Assembly (NCBI GenBank): GCA_021521415.1
Contig: JAIQDT010002838.1
Span: 290,312 to 354,311 of the forward strand
Origin: Bidens hawaiensis
Lineage: Eukaryota; Streptophyta; Magnoliopsida; Asterales; Asteraceae
Reading direction: 5' to 3'
DNA length: 64,000 nt
Notes under the pieces: generated by a model
What the model saw: the letters and a program-made list of their open reading frames with translations, nothing else
The model's database searches: none
Told to the model about the DNA's origin: nothing
Made by a program: the position numbers and the translations under genes
In this document: positions 44,913 to 57,315 of the stretch, one piece after another
How positions within the stretch are numbered: the stretch's first letter is position 1
Layout: every line of letters begins with the position of its first letter

Positions 44913-47483
44913 GTGGCTGATCAAGAACAACAACATCAACCACCACAAGAACAACCTCCACAAGGACAACCACCACAACAAGATCAACAAGCTGAAGTGA
45001 TCTTATTGCCATTTGATAAAAAGCACAACATGTGTGCTTACGTTGATCAAGATGTGACTGATCTGAAAACGTTTGGAGCTATGTTGACTTTCTTACGACG
45101 TTCAAAGATATACTATGCCATCACTGCTAAACCTAAAGTGTATCTTAGTATAATCAGGCAATTTTGGAACACGGCGGAATATGTTGAGGCAGATAAATGG
45201 GTTCGAGCTACAATCAATCAGATTCCAATTACGATTGATGTTGAGGTCATTCGTCGGGTACTTCAATTTGACGATAATGATGATAACCCGAGTGAATTTG
45301 ACAAGACGTTGGTTAGAGGTTTATTCACACGCTTGTACTATGGTGGTGATATTCGTAAATCTATGCTGAACAAGAATGGGTTGTGTCCACCATACAAGTA
45401 TCTGTTGCATGTTCTACTTCATTGTATGAGTGGACGTCGCGGTGGGTTTGATGAGTGTCGCCTAAGTTTGCAGTCGGCGTTTGTTGCCCTAATCCTGAAC
45501 AAGCCTTTCAACTACACAGAACTCATCTTTGATCATCTGAAAGAGCAGGTTCAGCAAACTCTACAGTCAAAGAAGTTCTTGATGTACCCTCGCTTTTTAC
45601 AGCTAATTATTCAGGATTTGATTCCGAATTTGATGAATGATCGGACGATGGTGAATGATGTTCTTGATATGGAACATATGAAAGCTGAAACGGTGCATCG
45701 TATGTTAATCTATAGAAAAGAAAAGCCACAGGATAAACGGATGATTGGTCATATAATCAATCCGAATTATGTATGTCCTCCTAATGAGCGTTGGATCCAC
45801 GATGATTCGGATTCCGAGCGTGAAGGGGGAGAAGGTGGGAACAATGATGGTGGAGATGATGATGATGGTGATAATGATGGGAATGATGGAGCTGGTGAAC
45901 GAGCTCTTAAAGAACAACAAGATGCAGTCGATGCTGCTCTAGCTGCCACCATGAAAGCTCAGCTGGAAAGAAAAAGAAAGGGTAAAGCTGTAGCTATTGG
46001 TGAACCATCAAAGAAGCCCCGTGTGTCTGTTGGGGCTGGGGTAATCATTAGAACCCCAGCACCACGTTAATCAACTCCTCAAAGCTCGGCGGTGCCGCTA
46101 ACTACTAGCACTCTGATGCTTACTTTAACGACGACGTTGGTGTCACACGAGAGGCTCGGTCTTATTCCTCAAATGGCGTTAACCGAGATACCGAGACCTC
46201 CTGCTGCTTTGTCTACAATATCTCCTACTACATCAATGAGACCTCCTCCTCCGCCAACAACTATTCCTCCTCCACCTCCGCCTAGTGATGTCTCATTCAT
46301 GAGAATTACTCGGCCTCAAGGACCTATTCAACCTGTTCATCCATCCGTATACAACTTTCCACCAGGTCGTCAAACTGAAATGCTGCTAAATCTGCTACAT
46401 CTATATGAAAATCAAATGGCAGCTGACCGTCAAACTCAAGAACGACTCATGGAGAATCAACGACGAATGATGAGTTATATTTCTTTCTGTCAGAAGGAGA
46501 CTAAGGCGTTGTGTACGATTGTTGAGTCTCAGGGGGTGAAATTAAAGGAACAAGAAGAGTTGATTTTACAATTAACTTGTAAAGAAGATGCCCTCAAGAA
46601 ACTCAAAAATGACGATGATGATCCTGACGAGTCTGATGCAGGAGGTGAGCCTAAACAATCGCATGGTTCATCCTCTGGTGCAGGTGTTAGTGGCGGTGAT
46701 GATTCGAGCAAGCAGATTATTTATCAAGATCCAACAGCTGCCAAGCCAATTGAAATGATTGCAGCTAACATAGTGATATTTGTTGATGGATCAGGGGTGG
46801 TTCGTACTGTGGTAAACAGAGATGAGATAGAGGTTGGTGAGTTTGTGGTTAGATCCTTGACACGGGAGCAGATTTCGATTCTGCTTGGGCTGAATGACGA
46901 TCAGTTGACTGCTTTAGAGACTGAGCCCGATGTCGAAGTGATAATTGAGGAAGATTTGGAAGTTGATCCGTTGTTTATGGATACGGATTTTGTTTATGAG
47001 AATGAAGAGATTGAGATGGAGGATGTGACAGTTGAAGAGTACCAGGACTTGTATCAACACGCAAATGTTGATCAAGGTGTTCCGGTATTTCGTGAAGAAG
47101 TATTTAAAGAGACTGATGATGAATTGGAAAAGGTTGTGCAGCGAACAATACCCTCACTCAAAGAAGTGACTGATGAGGACGTAGAAAGATGGTTCAAACG
47201 TCATGAAGTGGGTAAAATTATCAGTGCTTATCGTTATGTAGATCAAGAAAGAAAAGATACTGCTGCTGCTTGGGTTGAGGCTAATCAGGTGACTACCTTC
47301 AAGATAGTTTCAAAGGTACACGGTGATATTGTTTCATGGGCTTATAACTCTGACCTTAAAGTATGTATAGTCAAGTGGGAAAAGGGTGTCCAGTATTACG
47401 AGAGGATAATGGATGTTTTAACTCTACCGCGTTGGGATGTACGTACCCTTGCTAGACGTCCATTTATCAATCGTGAGGGTTAC
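44913..47483 (+). pseudogene. Extra ORF of the long copia, N-terminal 857 codons
   Basis: The frame opens at 44913 with GTG where ATG would fit the context (aaac-GTG-GCTGATC); the first in-frame ATG is codon 40. One TAA (46071-46073) interrupts it; Gln would fit. Regions: Gln/Pro-rich 1-28; a folded-looking domain 30-285 with FWNTAEYVEADKWVRATI, LCPPYKYLLHVLLHCMSG and FVALILNKPFNY; a Gly/Asp/Asn acidic run about 300-325; basic ERKRKGKAV and PSKKPRV, like a bipartite nuclear signal; a Pro-run (about 450); a coiled coil (about 490-565); an acidic patch; and a C-terminal domain that is cut at 47483 by the gypsy LTR. No signal peptide or membrane helix is seen, so this is not an obvious envelope. 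Similar proteins follow pol in other composite elements; function unknown. Confidence 0.7.
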
Positions 47484-49138
47484 TGTAACACCCCGAAACC
47501 GCAGCGGAAACGTAACCGGGGCGCCACAGACACCTCTAATATCAACCACATTGCTTATAAAGAAAACTAAATACATTAATATACTTCAAATTACATTATC
47601 TCATATTTCATTACCGTCTAGGTGATACACACATCATACAATACGATACATAATTCTATTTAATATAATGTATCATAACATCCCACACGCAAATCTTACA
47701 CACATCAAGCACTTAGCACGTAAGCAATCACTTCATCTTAATTGTACCTGAAAAGCATGTGAGAAAACGGGTCAACTACGAATAGTTGGTGAGTTTCACA
47801 ATTCGAGTAAACCATGATAAATCAATATCAAAATATAATATTATCTATGTAATTATGCTGAGCCCACAAGTGAAACCTCTGTTAACCCAGTACTGTACCC
47901 GTTCTGGGGGCAATGTTAACCCAGAAACATTCTAGGGACATCTGGGGACACTGTTAACCCAGTACAGTACCCATTCCGGGGGCAATGTTAACCCAGAAAC
48001 ACTTCTAGGGACGTCTGGGGACACTGTTAACCCAGTACAGTACCCATTCCGGGGGCAATGTTAACCCAGAAACACTTCTAGGGACATCTGGGGACACTGT
48101 TAACCCAGTACTGTACCCATTCCGTATGATTCCCGTACAATCAAATATTTTTAAATACACGCAAATCCATGCGTTCAGTATGTACTTAAACATTTCAATA
48201 GTAACATGCTTTCCGCCCCGGGAAAATATTTAAAAACAATTCAGAAAAAGGGGCTCGTGAAACTCACCTTAGCACATGCAAGCAGGTAACAACAGTCATT
48301 ATCAGTTAACACGTCCAATCTGTAATATGATCCCTACGATCGTTACTATACAATCACTATCAATATAGCTTTAACCGTGTTAACCGGTACATCTGGGGAC
48401 ACTGTTAACCCAGTACTGTACCCATTCCGGGGGCAATGTTAACCCAGAAACACTTCTCCGGACTTAGATTGTGATATCGTTTAGAGTTCTACAGTCAAAA
48501 TTACTATTAGTTTGTTTTCCCCGTTATGCGTGCCTAGCACGGTTATCCGTTTTTACGTTTCAAAAAAATGAGTTTGGTCACACACGACCCGAAAATAGTG
48601 GTTGACTGATAATTTAATTAAAGTTGTGAAATTAGAGCTCGGTTTAGACGCCCCGATTGGTCGCGGGTCCCGTTTCCGTCTTTAGCGTACCGGAAACTGT
48701 TAAATCGGTTAAAATTACTCAAATCATCCGAATTATTTTCGGATGATTTATTTTTACTTGTTTCACTCAGTTATATGAAAATAGTACATTTTTAGGGTTT
48801 TATACACCAGTCTGCTCGCTTAGGCGAACTTTACCGGTTTACGCGTTTTAAACTTTAAAAGTTTGTTTTTATTTCCTTTTTAGCACAAATAATTATCCGT
48901 TTAATCTCGGATCTTGAAATTTTGCACAAATCACTTTTTGACAGTGGGGAATTTTATAAAAATATTCCCAGAATTAATTTTTATATTTAAAATTTATTTA
49001 TCTATTTTTAAACACCATTTAAACACTAAATATGTCGTAAATACCAAACAACCTTAGAAAAATCCCAAATTTTTCCTGGATGACCCCTGCCATCTCCATA
49101 GTCCCCTGTAATTTTTCCAGAACCAAAATCTCTTTTCC
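47484..49138 (-). repeat. Truncated 3' LTR of the gypsy element
   Basis: Matches 53196-54849 of the other LTR, then stops abruptly after AACCAAAATCTCTTTT and joins RT sequence. On the - strand this is the downstream part of the LTR; its upstream part, with the promoter, is missing. Confidence 0.85.
47890..48125. repeat. Tandem repeat in the gypsy LTR, about 76-bp unit
   Basis: Three to four units of GACACTGTTAACCCAGTAC..GTACCCATTCCGGGGGCAATGTTAACCC type; an isolated unit lies at 48388-48460. The same block is at 53595-53836 in the other LTR. Each unit has two GTTAACCCAG, one on each side of a GTAC palindrome. Confidence 0.85.
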
Positions 49139-50094
49139 CAAATTTGTACGTTTGCGTCGTACAAAGGATTATGAGTTGGGTAATGCTAAAAATTCTTTAA
49201 TAAACCGCTGATAGTCTCCGGCTAGTCCTAAAAATTGGCGCATTTCCTTTGGCGCCTTGGGGGTCTGCCAATTTTAATGGTTTCTATCTCATTTGGATCT
49301 ATGTGAAATCCTTGTTGCTTTACAACATGACCAAGGGATTATGCTTTCTGTATTCAAAGTAACATTTCAAAAACTTCGCGTATAACTCCTCTTGCTTTAA
49401 CACTTCCACCATTTTCCTTAAACGTCGTTCGTGCTCTTCCTTACGTTGCAAATATATCAAAATATCATCAATGAATGCTATGACAAATTTGTCAGAATAA
49501 AGTTTACAGACTCGGTTCATGAGTTCCATGAACACTGCCGGCGCATCTGTTAGCCGGAACGGCATAAATAAGAATTCATAATGGCCGTAACGAGTCCGAA
49601 ACGCTGTTGTTGCAACATCCTCCTCTTGGATTTTTCATTTGGTGATAACTATATCTAAGATCAATTTTCTAAAAATAAATCGCCCCTTGCAGTTGGTCAA
49701 ACAGATCATCAATTCGGGGAAGAGGGTACCTATTTTTGATTGTTAACTTGTTCAACTCCCTGTAATCAATGCACATTCTAAGGCTCCTGTCCTTCTTCTT
49801 CACGAATAATACAGGTGCACCCCACGGGGAATGACTAGGACGTATAAATCCTTTATCCAACAATTCTTGCAACTGATTGGATAATTCTTGCATTTCAGTT
49901 GGTGCAAGTCGGTAAGATACTTTGGCAATAGGATATGCTCCTGGTATTAGATCGATACTGAATTCGACCTGTCGGGTTGGCAGTAATCCAGGAAGTTCTT
50001 CTGGGAAAAATTGTGGAAATTCGCGTACCACCGGGATATCTTCTATATGTTTTCTTTTAAATCGTACACTTTTCTCTGTATCTAATCGCTTCAT
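49139..50094 (-). pseudogene. Chromovirus RT, 3' truncated
   Basis: On the - strand: [71 protein letters not shown], a frameshifted stretch near 49620-49670, then the catalytic FIDDILIY (about 49450) and EELYAKFLKCYFE. The wording is that of chromoviruses (Tekay/Reina/CRM branch). Translation decays at about 49150 and the deletion point at 49138/49139 removes the rest of pol. Confidence 0.8.
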
Positions 50095-53000
50095 CGTCCG
50101 AAAGAGAGCTTCTAATCATCTTCTTTTCATATTTGATTTCAGCTTCATGTTGAGTTAGCCAATCCATGTTAACTATTACGTCAAAACCTCTTAACTTTAC
50201 TGGTCGTAGGTCAATAAGGAAAGGTTAATCGTTCAGAATAATAGGACAATTCCAAACAATTTAGTTAACCATTAGGGATTTACCGTTAGCGATTCTACAG
50301 TATAGGGTTCTATAGTTTCACTAATCGGTATCTTTCCAAATGATAGGAGGTCAATAGGAACTAACTTCTATCGACGACCGTAAAAATATCACTGAAGCCT
50401 ATTGATTTAAAACTACCATGTACTTAATACCACCTTTGGATCATGACGTGCTTTATTCGAATTACTCACAAAAGCACAGCTCCTTGCTTGATCAGAGGTT
50501 GATGCTTGTCATGAGGTTCGTCTTCCAACGACACCTTGGTTCAACTTTGGGCAATTTCTCTTGAAACGTTCTGTACAGCCACATTCATAGCAAGTACAAC
50601 CGTTTGGCATAATTTGATTTCTTTGGATGGATTGTTATTGAAACTGTTGGGTTCGGAGTGGTTGTACACGAATGGGTTGGGGTTGCCGGTTCACAAGGCT
50701 TCAATTGGTTCTACAATTGGGGCATTACATCCATCTTTACCATACCTGTGGCCTACTATCACTCGACATTCTTCTTCCTGCCGATAACCATATTTTCCAC
50801 ATTTAGGGAAGGACCCTTCATGCGGTTCATGTTTTCACACCAGAACTAGTCTTTAGTATAATTCTGGGTTGTAGGACCTACCTACTTATTCAAAAGCCTA
50901 TCTTGCACTATACCTTTATCATTTCTCTTCTTTAACACTCGACGTCTCACCTAACGTCCTTCCAGTCCGCTTCCCATAGAGTCAAATATATCAATGCTGG
51001 CTTGTGACACAACCCTTCCAAAGGTTGTATATTTTACAGGATTGACTATACTCCTTATCGATGGAGTTAGTCCCCAATATAGCGCTCACTTCGCTTAGTT
51101 TCAGGAGTAATTAGCCATGTTACTAGACATGACAATTCCTTCAAACGATTAGCGTGTTCTAAGTGATCAGCACACAACATTTCTATCTTCCATAGCTCAG
51201 TTTCCAATCTCTGAACTTAATTACTCGAATAAAAGTGCTCTAGCACAAGAATTTTAAATTCTAACCATATCGTCTGACTAAAAATTTTCTAACTATAATT
51301 TTGTACCATCGTGTTCCATCACGATACAACATAATCTACCAACATATCTGTATCATATTTCACTACACAATGTTCTAGACTCTTACCAATATCCTTAACC
51401 ATTTCGATCTTTTCTATCCACTTGCTAATCTATTCCTCCCTTTACCATCAGTAAACTATTAATAATTTCCTTAACACAACCACAAACATATCCTTCATAC
51501 CGGATCTAATTCATTACGACTACTATTCATGTTTAGTTTATAACTAATACTTGTAGTCATAATAGTATTCGGTGGGACATTATCACTCTTAGTAATACCA
51601 CCAAAAATTGAAATATTCATATTCATGTGATTGCTCGATCTATAATTCTGCGATCACATTTGCATCAACACTAGTAGTGATCTGTGATACGACATTCGGT
51701 ATCATCATCTGCTATCTTTGAGCAATCAACTGAATCATATCAATCTCCATCATTGGAGTTACTCTTTTTATGTCATTCTGCCGTACCCATCCCGTACGCA
51801 GTAATCAATACTAATCTCACCGTATAACTCGTTACCAGCTCAATCATAACAGCAGGTACACATACACACCAAATATTATCATACATATTACACATACCAG
51901 TATCTAGTATATATGTCCCACAATCATAATAACATATGGACTTAACCTGACGTCGGTTAACGTTTAAATATGTTTCATAACCCTTGTCACCAACTGACAT
52001 ATCGATCTTTCTCAACAAAGATTAATGTTTAATATACTTGATTTCAATATCCTTCTGCATGACAGCATAACCGATACAGGCTCACCGTGAGCACCAAACG
52101 ATTACGTACCACGGAGTTATAATATCCGTGTCTATTTGTATACCCGGTATACACGGTATACCACCTACGAACGAACAACCAACTATGCTATAATGATTCC
52201 AACACCTCTTTGTGTATGGGTAATCATTCTATTCGAGTATATATGGGTATAGGCATCTAACGGATGTAAGGATAACATAGGGAGTTGCAAGGTTCGAGGT
52301 AATCGCGCAACCCATGTTACCCTCAAATATTGTCAATTACTATTATGGGAAACTCTATCACTTGCTCAGTCAATGACCTCAGGCGTTCTAGGTTCGCTAA
52401 AATCGGTAACTCTCAATCTGGAGGTGGTATGTCTCATATGTTTGAGAGTGAGAAAAACACATATATATTTCTATATATATATTATTTTTATCTGCTCACT
52501 TATTATCAAATTTATTATTATTATTATTATTATTTTATTTATTTATTTATTTATTTTTTTTTTACCTTAATGGAATAGGAATGGGTTCACGTACAGGTCT
52601 GTCCGTACGTGAGGGTCGGCGGTTCAGGTGAACATAGGGGGTTATTAGGATATACGGTACCGGTGTTGGTAGGGTAAGGGATTTATCAATTTTGGTTGGG
52701 AGTGACGGTTACTAGGTATTTCTGGTTAATGTCAAACGGGAGAGCTACTTTGGTACTATCATAACTATGGCCCGATAAGTCAGACTTATCATCAACCGAT
52801 GCTCTAGAAATTTCAGCATCCTCGGTACTTTTATTATTTCATCCCCCGGTTCCTTATCCGGGTCCTATTTCTCAATACACGTACCCACAAGATATGTACA
52901 TACATATATATACACATTAGCACGCATAAATAATATTATATACTTTACACATATGTTGCCATTTTTACCTATTAATGTTCCCCATGACTTCCCCTGAATT

Positions 53001-53177
53001 CCCTCGTGCGGACAAGTCTGTTATTATGTTCCGGACCATAATAACTCACTTGTCCATCCAAGTTCATCCAGATCTCGTCACTATAAATTATTAGTTGATA
53101 TTCAGATCCTATAATACTTGAGCTACTGGTTATATTTTAGGTATCTTTTAAAGACATCCTAATTCTTTATAACCAAT
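50095..53177 (-). pseudogene. Decayed gag and protease of the gypsy element
   Basis: Just upstream of RT on the - strand, NMDWLTQHEAEI (about 50170) is the end of a chromovirus protease. A Gag zinc knuckle C-Y-E-C-G-C-T-E-R-F-K-R-N-C lies at 50551-50592, with Arg where the metal-binding His should be. The rest to 53177 is too broken to translate; it includes an (ATT)n/(ATTT)n tract at 52510-52563. Confidence 0.5.
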
Positions 53178-53190
53178 GGCTCTGATACCA
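53178..53190 (-). promoter_or_regulatory. Primer-binding site of the gypsy element
   Basis: TGGTATCAGAGCC on the - strand, five bases inside the 5' LTR; complementary to initiator-methionine tRNA. Confidence 0.85.
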
Positions 53191-53195
53191 AGTTC

Positions 53196-56100
53196 TGTAA
53201 CACCCCGAAACCGCAGCGGAAACGTAACCGGGGCTCCACAGACACCTCTGATATCAACCACATTGCTTATAAAGAAAACTGAATACATTAATATACTTCA
53301 AATTACATTATCTCATATTTCATTACCTTCTAGGTGATACACACATCATACAATACGATACATAATTCTATTTAATATAATGTATCATAACATCCCACAC
53401 GCAAATCTTACACACATCAAGCACTTAGCACGTAAGCAATCACTTCATCTTAATTGTACCTGAAAAGCATGTGAGAAAACGGGTCAACTACGAATAGTTG
53501 GTGAGTTTCACAATTCGAGTAAACCATGATAAATCAATATCAAAATATAATATTATCGATGTAATTATGCTGAGCCCACAAGTTAAACCTCTGTTAACCC
53601 AGTACTGTACCCGTTCCGGGGGCAATGTTAACCCAGAAACACTTCTAGGGACATCTGGGGACACTGTTAACCCAGTACAGTACCCATTCCGGGGGCAATG
53701 TTAACCCAGAAACACTTCTAAGGACATCTGGGGACACTGTTAACCCAGTACAGTACCCATTCCGGGGGCAATGTTAACCCAGAAACACTTCTAGGGACAT
53801 CTGGGGACACTGTTAACCCAGTACTGTACCCATTCCGTATGATTCCCGTACAATCAAATATTTTTAAATACACGCAAATCCATGCGTTCAGTATGTACTT
53901 AAACATTTCAATAGTTACATGCTTTCCGCCCCGGGAAAATATTTAAAAACAATTCAGAAAAAGGGGCTCGTGAAACTCACCTTAGCACATGCAAGCAGGT
54001 AACAACAGTCATTATTAGTTAACACGTCCAATCTGTAATATGATCCCTACGATCGTTACTATACAATCACTATCAATATAGCTTTAACTGTGTTAACCGG
54101 TACATCTGGGGACACTGTTAACCCAGTACTGTACCCATTCCGGGGGCAATGTTAACCCAGAAACACTTCTCCGGACTCAGATTGTGATATCGTTTAGAGT
54201 TCTACAGTCAAAATTACTATTAGTTTGTTTTCCCCGTTTTGCGTGCCTAGCACGGTTATCCGTTTTTACGTTTCAAAAAATGAGTTTGGTCACACACGAC
54301 CCGAAAATAGTGGTTGACTGATAATTTAATTAAAGTTGTGAAATTAGAGCTCGGTTTAGACGCCCCGATTGGTCGCGGGTCCCGTTTCCGTCTTTAGCGT
54401 ACCGGAAACTGTTAAATCGGTTAAAATTACTCAAATCATCCGAATTATTTTCGGATGATTTATTTTTACTTGTTTCACTCAGTTATATGAAAATAGTACA
54501 TTTTTAGGGTTTTATACACCAGTCAGCTCGCTTAGGCGAACTTTACCGGTTTACGCGTTTTAAACTTTAAAAGTTTGTTTTTATTTCCTTTTTAGCACAA
54601 ATAATTATCCGTTTAATCTCGGATCTTGAAATTTTGCACAAATCACTTTTTGACAGTGGGGAATTTTATAAAAATATTTCCAGAATTAATTTTTATATTT
54701 AAAATTTATTTATCTATTTTTAAACACCATTTAAACACTAAATATGTCGTAAATACCAAACAACCTTAGAAAAATCCCAAATTTTTCCTGGATGACCCCT
54801 GCCATCTCCATAGTCCCCTGTAATTTTTCCAGAACCAAAATCTCTTTTTACATGTCATTTTCACTGAAACCGAGCTAGAAAACCCTAGAACTCGTTTAAC
54901 CGAAAACCCTACTTAGACTTCTCCAACTGACCTAAAATTTTGTGTGTGAATTATACATGTTATAAAAAGCTTATCTGTAATTTTCCAGAATTTTTCATGA
55001 TATTTAACTATTTTTCACCATTTTTAGCCAAAACCGAGCATTAAATTCACCAAATATTCATCCTTTGTCCAAAAATTACCAAAATTTCACAGAACTCATA
55101 TTTTCATGTATTTAAAACCTCTGAAAATTTCATGACCTAACTCTAAACCGTTCACAATATGTCCAAAAATCCATAACCGAACATAAACCGAATATACCTT
55201 TTGTTTTCCGCCACTACAAGCTACAAACTCGTCTTTCCGCCTTATCTACCACTAAATACAGAACCTACAACCAACATACCACAATACCAAGCAAGTTACA
55301 CTCACAATCAAGCCTCTTACACTATAGTTTCGGTTATTGTTTCAAAACTAAAGTTTAAACCGTAAAAATTCGTTTTTGGTTCGTTTAGCTCCTTTCTTGG
55401 ACCAAGATCCCTTGTATAACCCGTATACATCACTTGATCATGCAAGAATCGGTTTCATCTCGGGTTTCCACCCTTTTTCACTTGAAACCTCATTTTCTTG
55501 TGAATAAACTCGAGAAAGGAAGATGAACACGTAATTAACTCGGTTTTTACCTCGGTTTTCTTGCTCCAAATATCGGTTTTGAGTTCATGAAAGTGGAGAG
55601 GAGAGTGGGATGTTGAATGTGTGATGAGAAAAAAAATAATAAGGGTAATGGAACCCTTGAGTTCCGATCGGAAATATGAGGGGGGTGGGGTGGGACCCAC
55701 CTCTCCATTCTTAGCCACATGTTTGGATTCTCGAAATCCGGATAATGTTTTGGATAATCTGGTTCAGTTCGTTTTTCGGTTAAATGTCTAATTCTGCTTA
55801 AAACGAGGCTAAAACGGTCGTTTTCGGCTTAAAAATGAAATTTATATAAAACCACCTTAAAAACTTTAAAAACTTAAACCATGACTTTCATTAACTTAAA
55901 ACATCATATTATTGATAATTGCGCATCTTTTTCGGCTTGATCGATCGTCTCTTGCTCGGTTTGGTATTAAAGGTTTCGTTTAATGTACCGACGTACCATT
56001 AAATCGAGATTCTTTTTCTGTGCCGTACTTTACTTATCCTGAAGCATTAATGCTTCGTAAAATCACTAAATTTTATAGATATCGTCTATAATTGAACCCT

Positions 56101-56297
56101 CGATTCGTTCGGGTTTCAATAACTATCGATCGATTAATCGCCTATTCAATACGATGAATTATATATTCACGTACAATCAATACAGTGAACCATGTATTCT
56201 CGTATAATTACTATGGTATTTCATGTACCCGACATTAAATATAACGTAACTATTGTCTACCGGTTAGGGTATACCTGGTTTAGTCGGAATCGTTACA
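53196..56297 (-). repeat. 5' LTR of the gypsy element, 3.1 kb, complete
   Basis: Starts TGTAACACCCCG at 53196 and ends CGTTACA at 56297, next to the second gttac. Contains the 76-bp repeat block (53595-53836), a lone unit at 54106-54175, and from 54850 the part missing in the other LTR. Confidence 0.85.
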
Positions 56298-56302
56298 GTT
56301 AC

Positions 56303-56773
56303 CGAACGGCTGAGTGGTTTCATCAACACTTACTGTTCGAGGTCAATCATGGCTTCAAATTCTTCAAGCCCCAGGTCCCAAGACGTAAGCGCATTGATGA
56401 GATTGATCCAAGGACTGGCTGGAAGAAACTTGTCTTGAAAGTGAAGACGCCAAAGACGATGAAAAAGGTTCCTGTGAAGACAATGCCTCAAGATATTTAT
56501 CTGTCTTTCAACCGTTGGAACTATGAAAATCGTACTGGCGAGGCCGTTATTGTTCGTGGTCGAGGAATGCAGACCGAGCTCATCAAGATAATCGACCCGA
56601 TGTGGTTGGTTAATTTATCAGAGACAGACAACGACGTGCTACACAGGAAGCAGATTTTGTTTGAACGCCAAGAAGATTACGACCTGGCTATGCAATTCCA
56701 ACGAGTCGTTCGTGTGTGTCATGAACATGGAATTCATAGTTGCATAGACTGGCAGTCCAAGCGCTTCAAATAA
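56303..56773 (+). pseudogene. Extra ORF of the long copia, C-terminal 156 codons
   Basis: The frame broken at 47483 continues here exactly, after the second gttac copy, and runs to TAA at 56771-56773. It reads FHQHLLFEVNHGFKFFKP, KKVPVKTMPQDIYLSFNRWN, IDPMWLVNLSE and RVCHEHGIHSCIDW. The open frame upstream of 56303 is LTR sequence, not gene. Together the halves give about 1,013 codons with one stop. The stop falls 34 bp before the 3' LTR, directly followed by the polypurine tract. Confidence 0.75.
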
Positions 56774-56791
56774 GTTAAAGACAAAGAGCTC

Positions 56792-56803
56792 AAGACGAGG
56801 GGG
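56792..56803 (+). promoter_or_regulatory. Polypurine tract of the long copia
   Basis: AAGACGAGGGGG, four bases before the 3' LTR start at 56808. Confidence 0.8.
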
Positions 56804-56807
56804 TGTC

Positions 56808-57310
56808 TGTTAGTGCACGGTTTTGCGTCTAGAGTCTTTGTATTTATCGTTAATGTTTTATTTATTAATTAATGTAATATTTAATGTTTATTATTAACTA
56901 GTTCGTTAAGGTTAAGTCTAGTTCGCTAGGGATGTTAGCGAACTAAGACATTATAATGTATTCCCTCCTGATTCGTTAGGGGATGTTAACGAATCAGGGG
57001 GTGGTTCGTTATGTTAATTTATGTAACGAAGGGGAAGCTGGTTCGCTAGGGGATGTTAGCGAACCAGGTCACCTTCTAAATATAGTGAACTACTGTTCAC
57101 CTTTAATAAAAGTTTTCAAAAAGAGTTTTTTGAGTAATTGCTCTCTCTCAAGCTTCACCTTAACATTATTCATCTAATATATTGATAATATATACACATA
57201 CATAACATTAAATCAAGGTAAATTATGAGCTAGATCCTTAGGTGTTCTAATCGGATATTCACAGATCTGAGATCTGTTATTGTTATCGATTGTTAATCCG
57301 GTATCCAACA
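56808..57310 (+). repeat. 3' LTR of the long copia
   Basis: Differs from the 5' LTR at about five sites (for example GCACGG for GCACGA, an extra G in TTATGTTAA, TAAATATAG for TATATATAG). The last change weakens the TATA box in this copy. Followed by gatat. Confidence 0.9.
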
Positions 57311-57315
57311 GATAT

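Larger units (their letters stand above)
47484..56297 (-). mobile_element. Chromovirus (Tekay-like) Ty3/gypsy element nested in the copia ORF
   Basis: Ends TGTAACACCCCG and CGTTACA, flanked by the exact duplication gttac (47479-47483 and 56298-56302). Order on the - strand: LTR (56297-53196), primer-binding site, decayed gag/protease, RT, then a deletion and the truncated second LTR (49138-47484). RNase H, integrase, chromodomain, polypurine tract and part of the 3' LTR are gone. Shared LTR sequence differs at roughly twenty positions in 1.65 kb, so both this and its copia host are young. Lineage from the RT wording and 3.1-kb LTR. Confidence 0.88.
33706..57310 (+). mobile_element. Long copia element (probably SIRE type), nested host of a gypsy element
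   Basis: LTRs of 502/503 bp (TGTTAGTGCACG to GGTATCCAACA) are flanked by an exact duplication gatat (33701-33705 and 57311-57315). Inside, in order: primer-binding site, motif-array leader, gag, protease, integrase, RT, RNase H, a conserved non-coding block, two more motif arrays with a TATA box, an extra ORF of about 1,000 codons, and a polypurine tract. Without the 8.8-kb gypsy insert (47484-56297) it is about 14.8 kb. The LTRs differ at about five positions (1%). The integrase-before-RT order makes it copia; the long extra ORF after pol and the RT wording suggest the SIRE/Maximus lineage. Confidence 0.9.

Noticed and set aside
44913..44915. GTG as a true start codon of the extra ORF
   Set aside because: Plant nuclear genes rarely start at GTG; the context suggests a mutated ATG, so I treat the copy as damaged.
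56192..56302. N-terminal 37 codons of an open frame leading into the C-terminal part of the extra ORF
   Set aside because: They lie in the gypsy LTR; the true continuation begins after the gttac duplication at 56303.
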